NCBI GenBank assembly: GCA_029721435.1
Contig: CM056581.1
Span: 70,108,712 to 70,172,711, forward strand
Source: Gymnothorax reevesii
Taxonomy: Eukaryota > Chordata > Actinopteri > Anguilliformes > Muraenidae
Reading direction: 5' to 3'
Length of the DNA stretch: 64,000 nt
Shown here: positions 50,901 to 64,000 of the stretch, in pieces
Layout of the letters: every line of letters begins with the position of its first letter
Position numbering within the stretch: the stretch's first letter is position 1
Made by a program: the position numbers and the translations under genes
Notes under the pieces: generated by a model
Database searches by the model: none
Told to the model about the DNA's origin: nothing
Seen by the model: only the letters and a program-made list of their open reading frames with translations

Positions 50901-53900
50901 TTTTTAAAAAAGTGTATATCTTCACTACAGAGACTCATATTCACTTCCAATAGGCCATAAAAACACATTGGAAAAATGGATGGCATATATGCAGTGCAAC
51001 AGTGATCTGAAGCATTTCCCAGGCCAGATACACGCAGAGATTCACATTCTGAGCTTCAAACCTCAAAGTAGCGTGTTTTCATGAATGAGCGTATGGAGAC
51101 AATATCAGCGCTCTAGCTCGCTTCCCTAAGAAGATAGCAGCCAATTCACTCCTATTTAGTCATACAGTGAAAATTCACTCATGTTTGTCACTTTCCCACT
51201 GATTTACACACAGAATGAAAATTTTTGACATGCAGAAGTTAAAAAAAAGAAAGTTTTTAAAAAAGTGTATATCTTCACTACAGAGACTCATATTCACTTC
51301 CAATAGGCCATAAAAACACATTGGAAAAATGGATGGCATATATGCAGTGCAACAGTGATCTGAAGCATTTCCCAGGCCAGATACACGCAGAGATTCACAT
51401 TCTGAGCTTAAAACCTCAAAGTAGCGTGTTTTCATGAAAGAGCGTATGGAGACAATATCAGCGCTCTAGGTCACTTCCTTAAAAAGATAGCAGCCAATTC
51501 ACTCCTATTTAGTCATACAGTGAAAATTCACTCATGTTTGTCACTTTCCCACTGATTTACACACGGATTGAAACTTTTTGACAAGCAGAAGTTAAAAAAA
51601 AAGAAAGTTTTTAAAAAAGTGCATATCTTCACTTCAGAGACTCATATTCACTTCCAATAGGCCATACAAGCAAATTGGACAAATTGCTGCCATATATGCA
51701 GTGCACAGTGATCTGAAGCATTTCCCAGCCCACATACACGAACAGATTCACTTTCTGAGCTTAAAACCTCAAAGAAGCGTGTTTTCATGAAAGAGCGTAT
51801 GGAGACAATATCAGCGCTCTAGCTCGCTTCCCTAAGAAGATAGCAGCCAATTCACTCCTATTTAGTCATACAGTGAAAATTCACTCATGTTTGTCACTTT
51901 CCCACTGATTTACACACAGAATGAAAATTTTTGACATGCAGAAGTTAAAAAAAAGAAAGTTTTTAAAAAAGTGTATATCTTCACTACAGAGACTCATATT
52001 CACTTCCAATAGGCCATAAAAACACATTGGAAAAATGGATGGCATATATGCAGTGTAACAGTGATCTGAAGCATTTCCCAGGCCAGATACACGCAGAGAT
52101 TCACATTCTGAGCTTAAAACCTCAAAGTAGCGTGTTTTCATGAAAGAGCGTATGGAGACAATATCAGCGCTCTAGGTCACTTCCTTAAAAAGATAGCAGC
52201 CAATTCACTCCTATTTAGTCATACAGTGAAAATTCACTCATGTTTGTCACTTTCCCACTGATTTACACACAGAATGAAAATTTTTGACATGCAGAAGTTA
52301 AAAAAAAGAAAGTTTTTAAAAAAGTGTATATCTTCACTACAGAGACTCATATTCACTTCCAATAGGCCATAAAAACACATTGGAAAAATGGATGGCATAT
52401 ATGCAGTGCAACAGTGATCTGAAGCATTTCCCAGGCCAGATACACGCAGAGATTCACATTCTGAGCTTAAAACCTCAAAGTAGCGTGTTTTCATGAAAGA
52501 GCGTATGGAGACAATATCAGCGCTCTAGGTCGCTTCCTTAAGAAGATAGCAGCCAATTCACTCCTATTTAGTCATACAGTGAAAATTCACTCATGTTTGT
52601 CACTTTCCCACTGATTTACACACAGAATGAAAATTTTTGACATGCAGAAGTTAAAAAAAAGAAAGTTTTTAAAAAAGTGTATATCTTCACTACAGAGACT
52701 CATATTCACTTCCAATAGGCCATAAAAACACATTGGAAAAATGGATGGCATATATGCAGTGCAACAGTGATCTGAAGCATTTCCCAGGCCAGATACACGC
52801 AGAGATTCACATTCTGAGCTTAAAACCTCAAAGTAGCGTGTTTTCATGAAAGAGCGTATGGAGACAATATCAGCGCTCTAGGTCGCTTCCTTAAGAAGAT
52901 AGCAGCCAATTCACTCCTATTTAGTCATACAGTGAAAATTCACTCATGTTTGTCACTTTCCCACTGATTTACACACAGAATGAAAATTTTTGACATGCAG
53001 AAGTTAAAAAAAAGAAAGTTTTTAAAAAAGTGTATATCTTCACTACAGAGACTCATATTCACTTCCAATAGGCCATACAAGCATATTGGACAAATTGCTG
53101 CCATATATGCAGTGCACAGTGATCTGAAGCATTTCCCAGCCCAGATACACGAACAGATTCACTTTCTGAGATTAAAACCTAGAAGAAGCGTGTTTTCATG
53201 AAAGAGCGTATGGAGACAATATCAGCGCTCTAGCTCGCTTCCCTAAGAAGATAGCAGCCAATTCACTCCTATTTAGTCATACAGTGAAAATTCACTCATG
53301 TTTGTCACTTTCCCACTGATTTACACACAGAATGAAAATTTTTGACATGCAGAAGTTAAAAAAAAGAAAGTTTTTAAAAAAGTGTATATCTTCACTACAG
53401 AGACTCATATTCACTTCCAATAGGCCATAAAAACACATTGGAAAAATGGATGGCATATATGCAGTGCCACAGTGATCTGAAGCATTTCCCAGGCCAGATA
53501 CACGCAGAGATTCACATTCTGAGCTTAAAACCTCAAAGAAGCGTGTTTTCATGAAAGAGCGTATGGAGACAATATCAGCGCTCTAGCTCGCTTCCTTAAG
53601 AAGATAGAAGCCAATTCACTCCTATTTAGTCATACAGTGAAAATTCACTCATGTTTGTCACTTTCCCACTGATTTACACACAGAATGAAAATTTTTGACA
53701 TGCAGAAGTTAAAAAAAAGAAAGTTTTTAAAGAAGTGTATATCTTCACTACAGAGACTCATATTCACTTCCAATAGGCCATAAAAACACATTGGAAAAAT
53801 GGATGGCATATATGCAGTGCAACAGTGATCTGAAGCATTTCCCAGGCCAGATACACGCAGAGATTCACATTCTGAGCTTAAAACCTCAAAGAAGCGTGTT

Positions 53901-56900
53901 TTCATGAAAGAGCGTATGGAGACAATATCAGCGCTCTAGCTCGCTTCCTTAAGAAGATAGAAGCCAATTCACTCCTATTTAGTCATACAGTGAAAATTCA
54001 CTCATGTTTGTCACTTTCCCACTGATTTACACACAGAATGAAAATTTTTGACATGCAGAAGTTAAAAAAAAGAAAGTTTTTAAAAAAGTGTATATCTTCA
54101 CTTCAGAGACTAATATTCACTTCCAATAGGCCATACAAGCACATTGGAAAAATTGGTGGCATATATGCAGTGCAACAGAGATCTGAAGCATTTCCCAGGC
54201 CAGATACACGAACAGATTCACTTTCTGAGATTAAAACCTAGAAGAAGCGTGTTTTCATGAAAGAGCGTATGGAGACAATATCAGCGCTCTAGCTCGCTTC
54301 CTTAAGAAGATAGCAGCCAATTCACTCCTATTTAGTCATACAGTGAAAATTCACTCATGTTTGTCACTTTCCCACTGATTTACACACAGAATGAAAATTT
54401 TTGACATGCAGAAGTTAAAAAAAAGAAAGTTTTTAAAAAAGTGTATATCTTCACTTCAGAGACTAATATTCACTTCCAATAGGCCATACAAGCACATTGG
54501 AAAAATGGATGGCATATATGCAGTGCAACAGTGATCTGAAGCACTTCCCAGGCCAGATACACGCAGAGATTCACATTCTGAGCTTAAAACCTCAAAGAAG
54601 CGTGTTTTCATGAAAAAGCGTATGGAGACAATATCAGCGCTCTAGCTCGCTTCCTTAAGAAGATAGAAGCCAATTCACTCCTATTTAGTCATACAGTGAA
54701 AATTCACTCATGTTTGTGACTTTCCCACTGATTTACACACAGAATGAAAATTTTTGACATGCAGAAGTTAAAAAAAAGAAAGTTTTTAAAAAAGTGTATA
54801 TCTTCACTACAGAGACTCATATTCACTTCCAATAGGCCATAAAAACACATTGGAAAAATGGATGGCATATATGCAGTGCAACAGTGATCTGAAGCATTTC
54901 CCAGGCCAGATACACGCAGAGATTCACATTCTGAGCTTAAAACCTCAAAGAAGCGTGTTTTCATGAAAGAGCGTATGGAGACAATATCAGCGCTCTAGCT
55001 CGCTTCCTTAAGAAGATAGAAGCCAATTCACTCCTATTTAGTCATACAGTGAAAATTCACTCATGTTTGTCACTTTCCCACTGATTTACACACGGATTGA
55101 AACTTTTTGACAAGCAGAAGTTAAAAAAAAGAAAGTTTTTAAAAAAGTGCATATCTTCACTTCAGAGACTCATATTCACTTCCAATAGGCCATACAAGCA
55201 AATTGGACAAATTGCTGCCATATATGCAGTGCACAGTGATCTGAAGCATTTCCCAGCCCACATACACGAACAGATTCACTTTCTGAGCTTAAAACCTCAA
55301 AGAAGCGTGTTTTCATGAAAGAGCGTATGGAGACAATATCAGCGCTCTAGCTCGCTTCCCTAAGAAGATAGCAGCCAATTCACTCCTATTTAGTCATACA
55401 GTGAAAATTCACTCATGTTTGTCACTTTCCCACTGATTTACACACAGAATGAAAATTTTTGACATGCAGAAGTTAAAAAAAAGAAAGTTTTTAAAAAAGT
55501 GTATATCTTCACTACAGAGACTCATATTCACTTCCAATAGGCCATAAAAACACATTGGAAAAATGGATGGCATATATGCAGTGCAACAGTGATCTGAAGC
55601 ATTTCCCAGGCCAGATACACGCAGAGATTCACATTCTGAGCTTAAAACCTCAAAGTAGCGTGTTTTCATGAAAGAGCGTATGGAGACAATATCAGCGCTC
55701 TAGGTCGCTTCCTTAAGAAGATAGCAGCCAATTCACTCCTATTTAGTCATACAGTGAAAATTCACTCATGTTTGTCACTTTCCCACTGATTTACACACAG
55801 AATGAAAATTTTTGACATGCAGAAGTTAAAAAAAAGAAAGTTTTTAAAAAAGTGTATATCTTCACTACAGAGACTCATATTCACTTCCAATAGGCCATAA
55901 AAACACATTGGAAAAATGGATGGCATATATGCAGTGCAACAGTGATCTGAAGCATTTCCCAGGCCAGATACACGCAGAGATTCACATTCTGAGCTTAAAA
56001 CCTCAAAGTAGCGTGTTTTCATGAAAGAGCGTATGGAGACAATATCAGCGCTCAAGGTCACTTCCTTAAAAAGATAGCAGCCAATTCACTCCTATTTAGT
56101 CATACAGTGAAAATTCACTCATGTTTGTCACTTTCCCACTGATTTACACACGGATTGAAACTTTTTGACAAGCAGAAGTTAAAAAAAAAGAAAGTTTTTA
56201 AAAAAGTGCATATCTTCACTTCAGAGACTCATATTCACTTCCAATAGGCCATACAAGCAAATTGGACAAATTGCTGCCATATATGCAGTGCACAGTGATC
56301 TGAAGCATTTCCCAGCCCACATACACGAACAGATTCACTTTCTGAGCTTAAAACCTCAAAGAAGCGTGTTTTCATGAAAGAGCGTATGGAGACAATATCA
56401 GCGCTCTAGCTCGCTTCCCTAAGAAGATAGCAGCCAATTCACTCCTATTTAGTCATACAGTGAAAATTCACTCATGTTTGTCACTTTCCCACTGATTTAC
56501 ACACAGAATGAAAATTTTTGACATGCAGAAGTTAAAAAAAAGAAAGTTTTTAAAAAAGTGTATATCTTCACTACAGAGACTCATATTCACTTCCAATAGG
56601 CCATAAAAACACATTGGAAAAATGGATGGCATATATGCAGTGCAACAGTGATCTGAAGCATTTCCCAGGCCAGATACACGCAGAGATTCACATTCTGAGC
56701 TTAAAACCTCAAAGTAGCGTGTTTTCATGAAAGAGCGTATGGAGACAATATCAGCGCTCTAGGTCACTTCCTTAAAAAGATAGCAGCCAATTCACTCCTA
56801 TTTAGTCATACAGTGAAAATTCACTCATGTTTGTCACTTTCCCACTGATTTACACACAGAATGAAAATTTTTGACATGCAGAAGTTAAAAAAAAGAAAGT

Positions 56901-59900
56901 TTTTAAAAAAGTGTATATCTTCACTACAGAGACTCATATTCACTTCCAATAGGCCATAAAAACACATTGGAAAAATGGATGGCATATATGCAGTGCAACA
57001 GTGATCTGAAGCATTTCCCAGGCCAGATACACGCAGAGATTCACATTCTGAGCTTAAAACCTCAAAGTAGCGTGTTTTCATGAAAGAGCGTATGGAGACA
57101 ATATCAGCGCTCTAGGTCGCTTCCTTAAGAAGATAGCAGCCAATTCACTCCTATTTAGTCATACAGTGAAAATTCACTCATGTTTGTCACTTTCCCACTG
57201 ATTTACACACAGAATGAAAATTTTTGACATGCAGAAGTTAAAAAAAAGAAAGTTTTTAAAAAAGTGTATATCTTCACTACAGAGACTCATATTCACTTCC
57301 AATAGGCCATAAAAACACATTGGAAAAATGGATGGCATATATGCAGTGCAACAGTGATCTGAAGCATTTCCCAGGCCAGATACACGCAGAGATTCACATT
57401 CTGAGCTTAAAACCTCAAAGTAGCGTGTTTTCATGAAAGAGCGTATGGAGACAATATCAGCGCTCTAGGTCGCTTCCTTAAGAAGATAGCAGCCAATTCA
57501 CTCCTATTTAGTCATACAGTGAAAATTCACTCATGTTTGTCACTTTCCCACTGATTTACACACAGAATGAAAATTTTTGACATGCAGAAGTTAAAAAAAA
57601 GAAAGTTTTTAAAAAAGTGTATATCTTCACTACAGAGACTCATATTCACTTCCAATAGGCCATACAAGCATATTGGACAAATTGCTGCCATATATGCAGT
57701 GCACAGTGATCTGAAGCATTTCCCAGCCCAGATACACGAACAGATTCACTTTCTGAGATTAAAACCTAGAAGAAGCGTGTTTTCATGAAAGAGCGTATGG
57801 AGACAATATCAGCGCTCTAGCTCGCTTCCTTAAGAAGATAGCAGCCAATTCACTCCTATTTAGTCATACAGTGAAAATTCACTCATGTTTGTCACTTTCC
57901 CACTGATTTACACACAGAATGAAAATTTTTGACATGCAGAAGTTAAAAAAAAGAAAGTTTTTAAAAAAGTGTATATCTTCACTACAGAGACTCATATTCA
58001 CTTCCAATAGGCCATAAAAACACATTGGAAAAATGGATGGCATATATGCAGTGCAACAGTGATCTGAAGCATTTCCCAGGCCAGATACACGCAGAGATTC
58101 ACATTCTGAGCTTCAAACCTCAAAGTAGCGTGTTTTCATGAATGAGCGTATGGAGACAATATCAGCGCTCTAGCTCGCTTCCCTAAGAAGATAGCAGCCA
58201 ATTCACTCCTATTTAGTCATACAGTGAAAATTCACTCATGTTTGTCACTTTCCCACTGATTTACACACAGAATGAAAATTTTTGACATGCAGAAGTTAAA
58301 AAAAAGAAAGTTTTTAAAAAAGTGTATATCTTCACTACAGAGACTCATATTCACTTCCAATAGGCCATAAAAACACATTGGAAAAATGGATGGCATATAT
58401 GCAGTGCAACAGTGATCTGAAGCATTTCCCAGGCCAGATACACGCAGAGATTCACATTCTGAGCTTAAAACCTCAAAGTAGCGTGTTTTCATGAAAGAGC
58501 GTATGGAGACAATATCAGCGCTCTAGGTCACTTCCTTAAAAAGATAGCAGCCAATTCACTCCTATTTAGTCATACAGTGAAAATTCACTCATGTTTGTCA
58601 CTTTCCCACTGATTTACACACAGATTGAAACTTTTTGACAAGCAGAAGTTAAAAAAAAAGAAAGTTTTTAAAAAAGTGCATATCTTCACTTCAGAGACTC
58701 ATATTCACTTCCAATAGGCCATACAAGCAAATTGGACAAATTGCTGCCATATATGCAGTGCACAGTGATCTGAAGCATTTCCCAGCCCACATACACGAAC
58801 AGATTCACTTTCTGAGCTTAAAACCTCAAAGAAGCGTGTTTTCATGAAAGAGCGTATGGAGACAATATCAGCGCTCTAGCTCGCTTCCCTAAGAAGATAG
58901 CAGCCAATTCACTCCTATTTAGTCATACAGTGAAAATTCACTCATGTTTGTCACTTTCCCACTGATTTACACACAGAATGAAAATTTTTGACATGCAGAA
59001 GTTAAAAAAAAGAAAGTTTTTAAAAAAGTGTATATCTTCACTACAGAGACTCATATTCACTTCCAATAGGCCATAAAAACACATTGGAAAAATGGATGGC
59101 ATATATGCAGTGCAACAGTGATCTGAAGCATTTCCCAGGCCAGATACACGCAGAGATTCACATTCTGAGCTTAAAACCTCAAAGTAGCGTGTTTTCATGA
59201 AAGAGCGTATGGAGACAATATCAGCGCTCTAGGTCACTTCCTTAAAAAGATAGCAGCCAATTCACTCCTATTTAGTCATACAGTGAAAATTCACTCATGT
59301 TTGTCACTTTCCCACTGATTTACACACAGAATGAAAATTTTTGACATGCAGAAGTTAAAAAAAAGAAAGTTTTTAAAAAAGTGTATATCTTCACTACAGA
59401 GACTCATATTCACTTCCAATAGGCCATAAAAACACATTGGAAAAATGGATGGCATATATGCAGTGCAACAGTGATCTGAAGCATTTCCCAGGCCAGATAC
59501 ACGCAGAGATTCACATTCTGAGCTTAAAACCTCAAAGTAGCGTGTTTTCATGAAAGAGCGTATGGAGACAATATCAGCGCTCTAGGTCGCTTCCTTAAGA
59601 AGATAGCAGCCAATTCACTCCTATTTAGTCATACAGTGAAAATTCACTCATGTTTGTCACTTTCCCACTGATTTACACACAGAATGAAAATTTTTGACAT
59701 GCAGAAGTTAAAAAAAAGAAAGTTTTTAAAAAAGTGTATATCTTCACTACAGAGACTCATATTCACTTCCAATAGGCCATAAAAACACATTGGAAAAATG
59801 GATGGCATATATGCAGTGCAACAGTGATCTGAAGCATTTCCCAGGCCAGATACACGCAGAGATTCACATTCTGAGCTTAAAACCTCAAAGTAGCGTGTTT

Positions 59901-60312
59901 TCATGAAAGAGCGTATGGAGACAATATCAGCGCTCTAGGTCGCTTCCTTAAGAAGATAGCAGCCAATTCACTCCTATTTAGTCATACAGTGAAAATTCAC
60001 TCATGTTTGTCACTTTCCCACTGATTTACACACAGAATGAAAATTTTTGACATGCAGAAGTTAAAAAAAAGAAAGTTTTTAAAAAAGTGTATATCTTCAC
60101 TACAGAGACTCATATTCACTTCCAATAGGCCATACAAGCATATTGGACAAATTGCTGCCATATATGCAGTGCACAGTGATCTGAAGCATTTCCCAGCCCA
60201 GATACACGAACAGATTCACTTTCTGAGATTAAAACCTAGAAGAAGCGTGTTTTCATGAAAGAGCGTATGGAGACAATATCAGCGCTCTAGCTCGCTTCCT
60301 TAAGAAGATAGC
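46199..60312 (+). repeat. Second 20-monomer higher-order repeat, two copies (7057 bp)
   Basis: The series B-D-C-G-H-M-I-N-L-N then I-I-J-A-N-L-N-I-I-J runs from 46199 to 53255 and from 53256 to 60312. It differs in composition from the 7053-bp repeat at the left of the window. Shared private variants at offset 7057 include C at 47487 and 54544, and A at 48997 and 56054. Differences are few: T at 52056 only in copy 1, and A at 58622 only in copy 2. Confidence 0.93.
49022..53255 (+). repeat. Nested 7-monomer repeat inside the 20-monomer unit (2470 bp)
   Basis: L-N-I-I-J-A-N at 49022 to 51491 is followed by L-N-I-I-J from 51492 to 53255, a tandem repeat at 2470 bp within one copy of the larger unit. 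The same nesting occurs in the second large copy, at 56079 and 58549. The nested event therefore predates the 7057-bp duplication. Confidence 0.88.
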
Positions 60313-63300
60313 AGCCAATTCACTCCTATTTAGTCATACAGTGAAAATTCACTCATGTTTGTCACTTTCCCACTGATTTACACACAGAATGAAAATTTTT
60401 GACATGCAGAAGTTAAAAAAAAGAAAGTTTTTAAAAAAGTGTATATCTTCACTACAGAGACTCATATTCACTTCCAATAGGCCATAAAAACACATTGGAA
60501 AAATGGATGGCATATATGCAGTGCAACAGTGATCTGAAGCATTTCCCAGGCCAGATACACGCAGAGATTCACATTCTGAGCTTCAAACCTCAAAGTAGCG
60601 TGTTTTCATGAATGAGCGTATGGAGACAATATCAGCGCTCTAGCTCGCTTCCCTAAGAAGATAGCAGCCAATTCACTCCTATTTAGTCATACAGTGAAAA
60701 TTCACTCATGTTTGTCACTTTCCCACTGATTTACACACAGAATGAAAATTTTTGACATGCAGAAGTTAAAAAAAAGAAAGTTTTTAAAAAAGTGTATATC
60801 TTCACTACAGAGACTCATATTCACTTCCAATAGGCCATAAAAACACATTGGAAAAATGGATGGCATATATGCAGTGCCACAGTGATCTGAAGCATTTCCC
60901 AGGCCAGATACACGCAGAGATTCACATTCTGAGCTTAAAACCTCAAAGAAGCGTGTTTTCATGAAAGAGCGTATGGAGACAATATCAGCGCTCTAGCTCG
61001 CTTCCTTAAGAAGATAGAAGCCAATTCACTCCTATTTAGTCATACAGTGAAAATTCACTCATGTTTGTCACTTTCCCACTGATTTACACACAGAATGAAA
61101 ATTTTTGACATGCAGAAGTTAAAAAAAAGAAAGTTTTTAAAAAAGTGTATATCTTCACTACAGAGACTCATATTCACTTCCAATAGGCCATAAAAACACA
61201 TTGGAAAAATGGATGGCATATATGCAGTGCAACAGTGATCTGAAGCATTTCCCAGGCCAGATACACGCAGAGATTCACATTCTGAGCTTAAAACCTCAAA
61301 GAAGCGTGTTTTCATGAAAGAGCGTATGGAGACAATATCAGCGCTCTAGCTCGCTTCCTTAAGAAGATAGAAGCCAATTCACTCCTATTTAGTCATACAG
61401 TGAAAATTCACTCATGTTTGTCACTTTCCCACTGATTTACACACAGAATGAAAATTTTTGACATGCAGAAGTTAAAAAAAGAAAGTTTTTAAAAAAGTGC
61501 ATATCTTCACTTCAGAGACTCATATTCACTTCCAATAGGCCATACAAGCAAATTGGACAAATTGCTGCCATATATGCAGTGCACAGTGATCTGAAGCATT
61601 TCCCAGCCCAGATACACGAACAGATTCACTTTCTGAGCTTAAAACCTAGAAGAAGCGTGTTTTCATGAAAGAGCGTATGGAGACAATATCAGCGCTCTAG
61701 CTCGCTTCCTTAAGAAGATAGCAGCCAATTCACTCCTATTTAGTCATACAGTGAAAATTCACTCATGTTTGTCACTTTCCCACTGATTTACACACAGAAT
61801 GAAAATTTTTGACATGCAGAAGTTAAAAAAAAGAAAGTTTTTAAAAAAGTGTATATCTTCACTTCAGAGACTAATATTCACTTCCAATAGGCCATACAAG
61901 CACATTGGAAAAATGGATGGCATATATGCAGTGCAACAGTGATCTGAAGCATTTCCCAGGCCAGATACACGCAGAGATTCACATTCTGAGCTTAAAACCT
62001 CAAAGAAGCGTGTTTTCATGAAAAAGCGTATGGAGACAATATCAGCGCTCTAGCTCGCTTCCTTAAGAAGATAGAAGCCAATTCACTCCTATTTAGTCAT
62101 ACAGTGAAAATTCACTCATGTTTGTGACTTTCCCACTGATTTACACACAGAATGAAAATTTTTGACATGCAGAAGTTAAAAAAAAGAAAGTTTTTAAAAA
62201 AGTGTATATCTTCACTACAGAGACTCATATTCACTTCCAATAGGCCATAAAAACACATTGGAAAATTGGATGGCATATATGCAGTGCAACAGTGATCTGA
62301 AGCATTTCCCAGGCCAGATACACGCAGAGATTCACATTCTGAGCTTAAAACCTCAAAGAAGCGTGTTTTCATGAAAGAGCGTATGGAGACAATATCAGCG
62401 CTCTAGCTCGCTTCCTTAAGAAGATAGAAGCCAATTCACTCCTATTTAGTCATACAGTGAAAATTCACTCATGTTTGTCACTTTCCCACTGATTTACACA
62501 CGGATTGAAACTTTTTGACAAGCAGAAGTTAAAAAAAAGAAAGTTTTTAAAAAAGTGCATATCTTCACTTCAGAGACTCATATTCACTTCCAATAGGCCA
62601 TACAAGCAAATTGGACAAATTGCTGCCATATATGCAGTGCACAGTGATCTGAAGCATTTCCCAGCCCACATACACGAACAGATTCACTTTCTGAGCTTAA
62701 AACCTCAAAGAAGCGTGTTTTCATGAAAGAGCGTATGGAGACAATATCAGCGCTCTAGCTCGCTTCCCTAAGAAGATAGCAGCCAATTCACTCCTATTTA
62801 GTCATACAGTGAAAATTCACTCATGTTTGTCACTTTCCCACTGATTTCCACACAGAATGAAAATTTTTGACATGCAGAAGTTAAAAAAAAGAAAGTTTTT
62901 AAAAAAGTGTATATCTTCACTACAGAGACTCATATTCACTTCCAATAGGCCATAAAAACACATTGGAAAAATGGATGGCATATATGCAGTGCAACAGTGA
63001 TCTGAAGCATTTCCCAGGCCAGATACACGCAGAGATTCACATTCTGAGCTTAAAACCTCAAAGTAGCGTGTTTTCATGAAAGAGCGTATGGAGACAATAT
63101 CAGCGCTCTAGGTCGCTTCCTTAAGAAGATAGCAGCCAATTCACTCCTATTTAGTCATACAGTGAAAATTCACTCATGTTTGTCACTTTCCCACTGATTT
63201 ACACACAGAATGAAAATTTTTGACATGCAGAAGTTAAAAAAAAGAAATTTTTTAAAAAAGTGTATATCTTCACTACAGAGACTCATATTCACTTCCAATA

Positions 63301-63838
63301 GGCCATAAAAACACATTGGAAAAATGGATGGCATATATGCAGTGCAACAGTGATCTGAAGCATTTCCCAGGCCAGATACACGCAGAGATTCACATTCTGA
63401 GCTTAAAACCTCAAAGTAGCGTGTTTTCATGAAAGAGCGTATGGAGACAATATCAGCGCTCTAGGTCGCTTCCTTAAGAAGATAGCAGCCAATTCACTCC
63501 TATTTAGTCATACAGTGAAAATTCACTCATGTTTGTCACTTTCCCACTGATTTACACACAGAATGAAAATTTTTGACATGCAGAAGTTAAAAAAAAGAAA
63601 GTTTTTAAAAAAGTGTATATCTTCACTACAGAGACTCATATTCACTTCCAATAGGCCATACAAGCATATTGGACAAATTGCTGCCATATATGCAGTGCAC
63701 AGTGATCTGAAGCATTTCCCAGCCCAGATACACGAACAGATTCACTTTCTGAGATTAAAACCTAGAAGAAGCGTGTTTTCATGAAAGAGCGTATGGAGAC
63801 AATATCAGCGCTCTAGCTCGCTTCCTTAAGAAGATAGC
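60313..63838 (+). repeat. Right-end segment resuming the A to E order
   Basis: A-B-E-F-G-H-M-O-I-J followed by a partial E repeats the order seen from 22221 and from 30331. The E at 63839 has the AAGTGAAAA mark found at 25747 and 33853, which supports common origin. B here is the plain subtype, unlike those two copies, so it is not a simple copy of either. Confidence 0.85.
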
Positions 63839-64000
63839 AGCCAATTCACTCCTATTTAGTCATACAGTGAAAATTCACTCATGTTTGTCACTTTCCCACT
63901 GATTTACACACAGAATGAAAATTTTTGACATGCAGAAGTGAAAAAAAAGAAAGTTTTTAAAAAAGTGTATATCTTCACTACAGAGACTCATATTCACTTC
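63839..64000 (+). repeat. Partial E monomer at the window edge
   Basis: The first 162 bp of an E-type monomer with the AAGTGAAAA mark. It is cut by the window end and not by a biological boundary, so the array continues to the right. Confidence 0.9.

Larger units (their letters stand above)
1..64000 (+). repeat. 353-bp satellite DNA tandem array, about 181 monomers
   Basis: The monomer beginning AGCCAATTC recurs every 351 to 354 bp from the first base to the last, always on the same strand, with no other sequence between copies. I placed 181 complete monomers and one partial copy at the right edge, and typed each by diagnostic sites. All stretches without a gene are accounted for by this array. 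Adjacent copies of different type differ at a handful to about two dozen sites. Same-type copies tens of kb apart are nearly identical, which is what recent homogenisation produces. Neither array edge is in the window, so the array is longer than 64 kb. A centromeric or heterochromatic role is inferred from architecture only; the satellite family and the species are not recognised. Confidence 0.98.

Noticed and set aside
1..64000. CRISPR array or bacterial repeat cluster
   Set aside because: The repeats are 353 bp, directly abutting, with no unique spacers and no adjacent genes, so they match satellite DNA and not a repeat-spacer array.

Overview
The whole 64 kb is one uninterrupted head-to-tail tandem array of a ~353-bp satellite monomer, about 181 copies and all in the same orientation. 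I see no gene, RNA gene, transposon insertion, inversion or non-satellite spacer on either strand. Such an array points to a eukaryotic chromosome, most likely a centromeric, pericentromeric or subtelomeric heterochromatin block. CpG depletion over most of the monomer fits a CpG-methylating genome, probably an animal, but I do not recognise the satellite and cannot name the species. No CENP-B box of the form NTTCGNNNNANNCGGGN is present.

Monomers start with AGCCAATTC at 1, 354, 707, 1060 and so on. They are 351 to 354 bp long, mostly 353, and length changes come mainly from one A-run (7, 8 or 9 A) and one A deletion. Diagnostic sites define 14 monomer types, which I call A to J and L to O (K is not used). 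They form two families. Family 1 (A, B, D, E, H, I, N, O) has a right half with AAAAATGGATGGCAT. Family 2 (F, L, M) has a right half with GACAAATTGCTGCCAT. C, G and J are mosaics of the two.

Monomer order, given by start coordinate. 1: A-B-C-D. 1414: E-F-G-H-I-J-E-L-N-I, I-J-A-B-E-F-G-H-M-O. 8467: E-F-G-H-I-J-E-L-N-I, I-J-A-B-E-F-G-H-M. 15167: N-I-I-J-A-B-E-F, G-H-M-O-I-J-E-L. 20810: N-I-I-J-A-B-E-F, G-H-M-O-I-J-E-L. 26453: N-I-J-B-D-F-G-H-E-I. 29979: J-A-B-E-F-G-H-M, O-I-J-E-L-N-I. 35265: J-B-D-C-D-E. 37382: F-G-H-I-J-E-L-N. 40203: F-G-H-I-J-E-L-N. 43024: I-J-B-D-C-G-H(hybrid). 45494: I-J. 46199: B-D-C-G-H-M-I-N-L-N, I-I-J-A-N-L-N-I-I-J. 53256: the same 20-monomer series again. 60313: A-B-E-F-G-H-M-O-I-J, then a partial E to the window end.

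This order is a mosaic of overlapping higher-order repeats of 7, 8, 11, 16 and 20 monomers, plus a 19-monomer segment repeated at a 23-monomer offset. Private variants are shared between copies at exact offsets (7053, 3879, 5643, 8110, 2821, 2470 and 7057 bp). The pattern is that of repeated unequal exchange between out-of-register monomers, and several hybrid monomers mark exchange points.

The 353-bp monomer also looks like an old dimer: its two ~176-bp halves align weakly but collinearly. The first ~66 bp is almost invariant across all types, and all five common CpG sites lie in the last third. Recurrent 86-aa and 73-aa open frames are by-products of satellite homogenisation, so no CDS is called.
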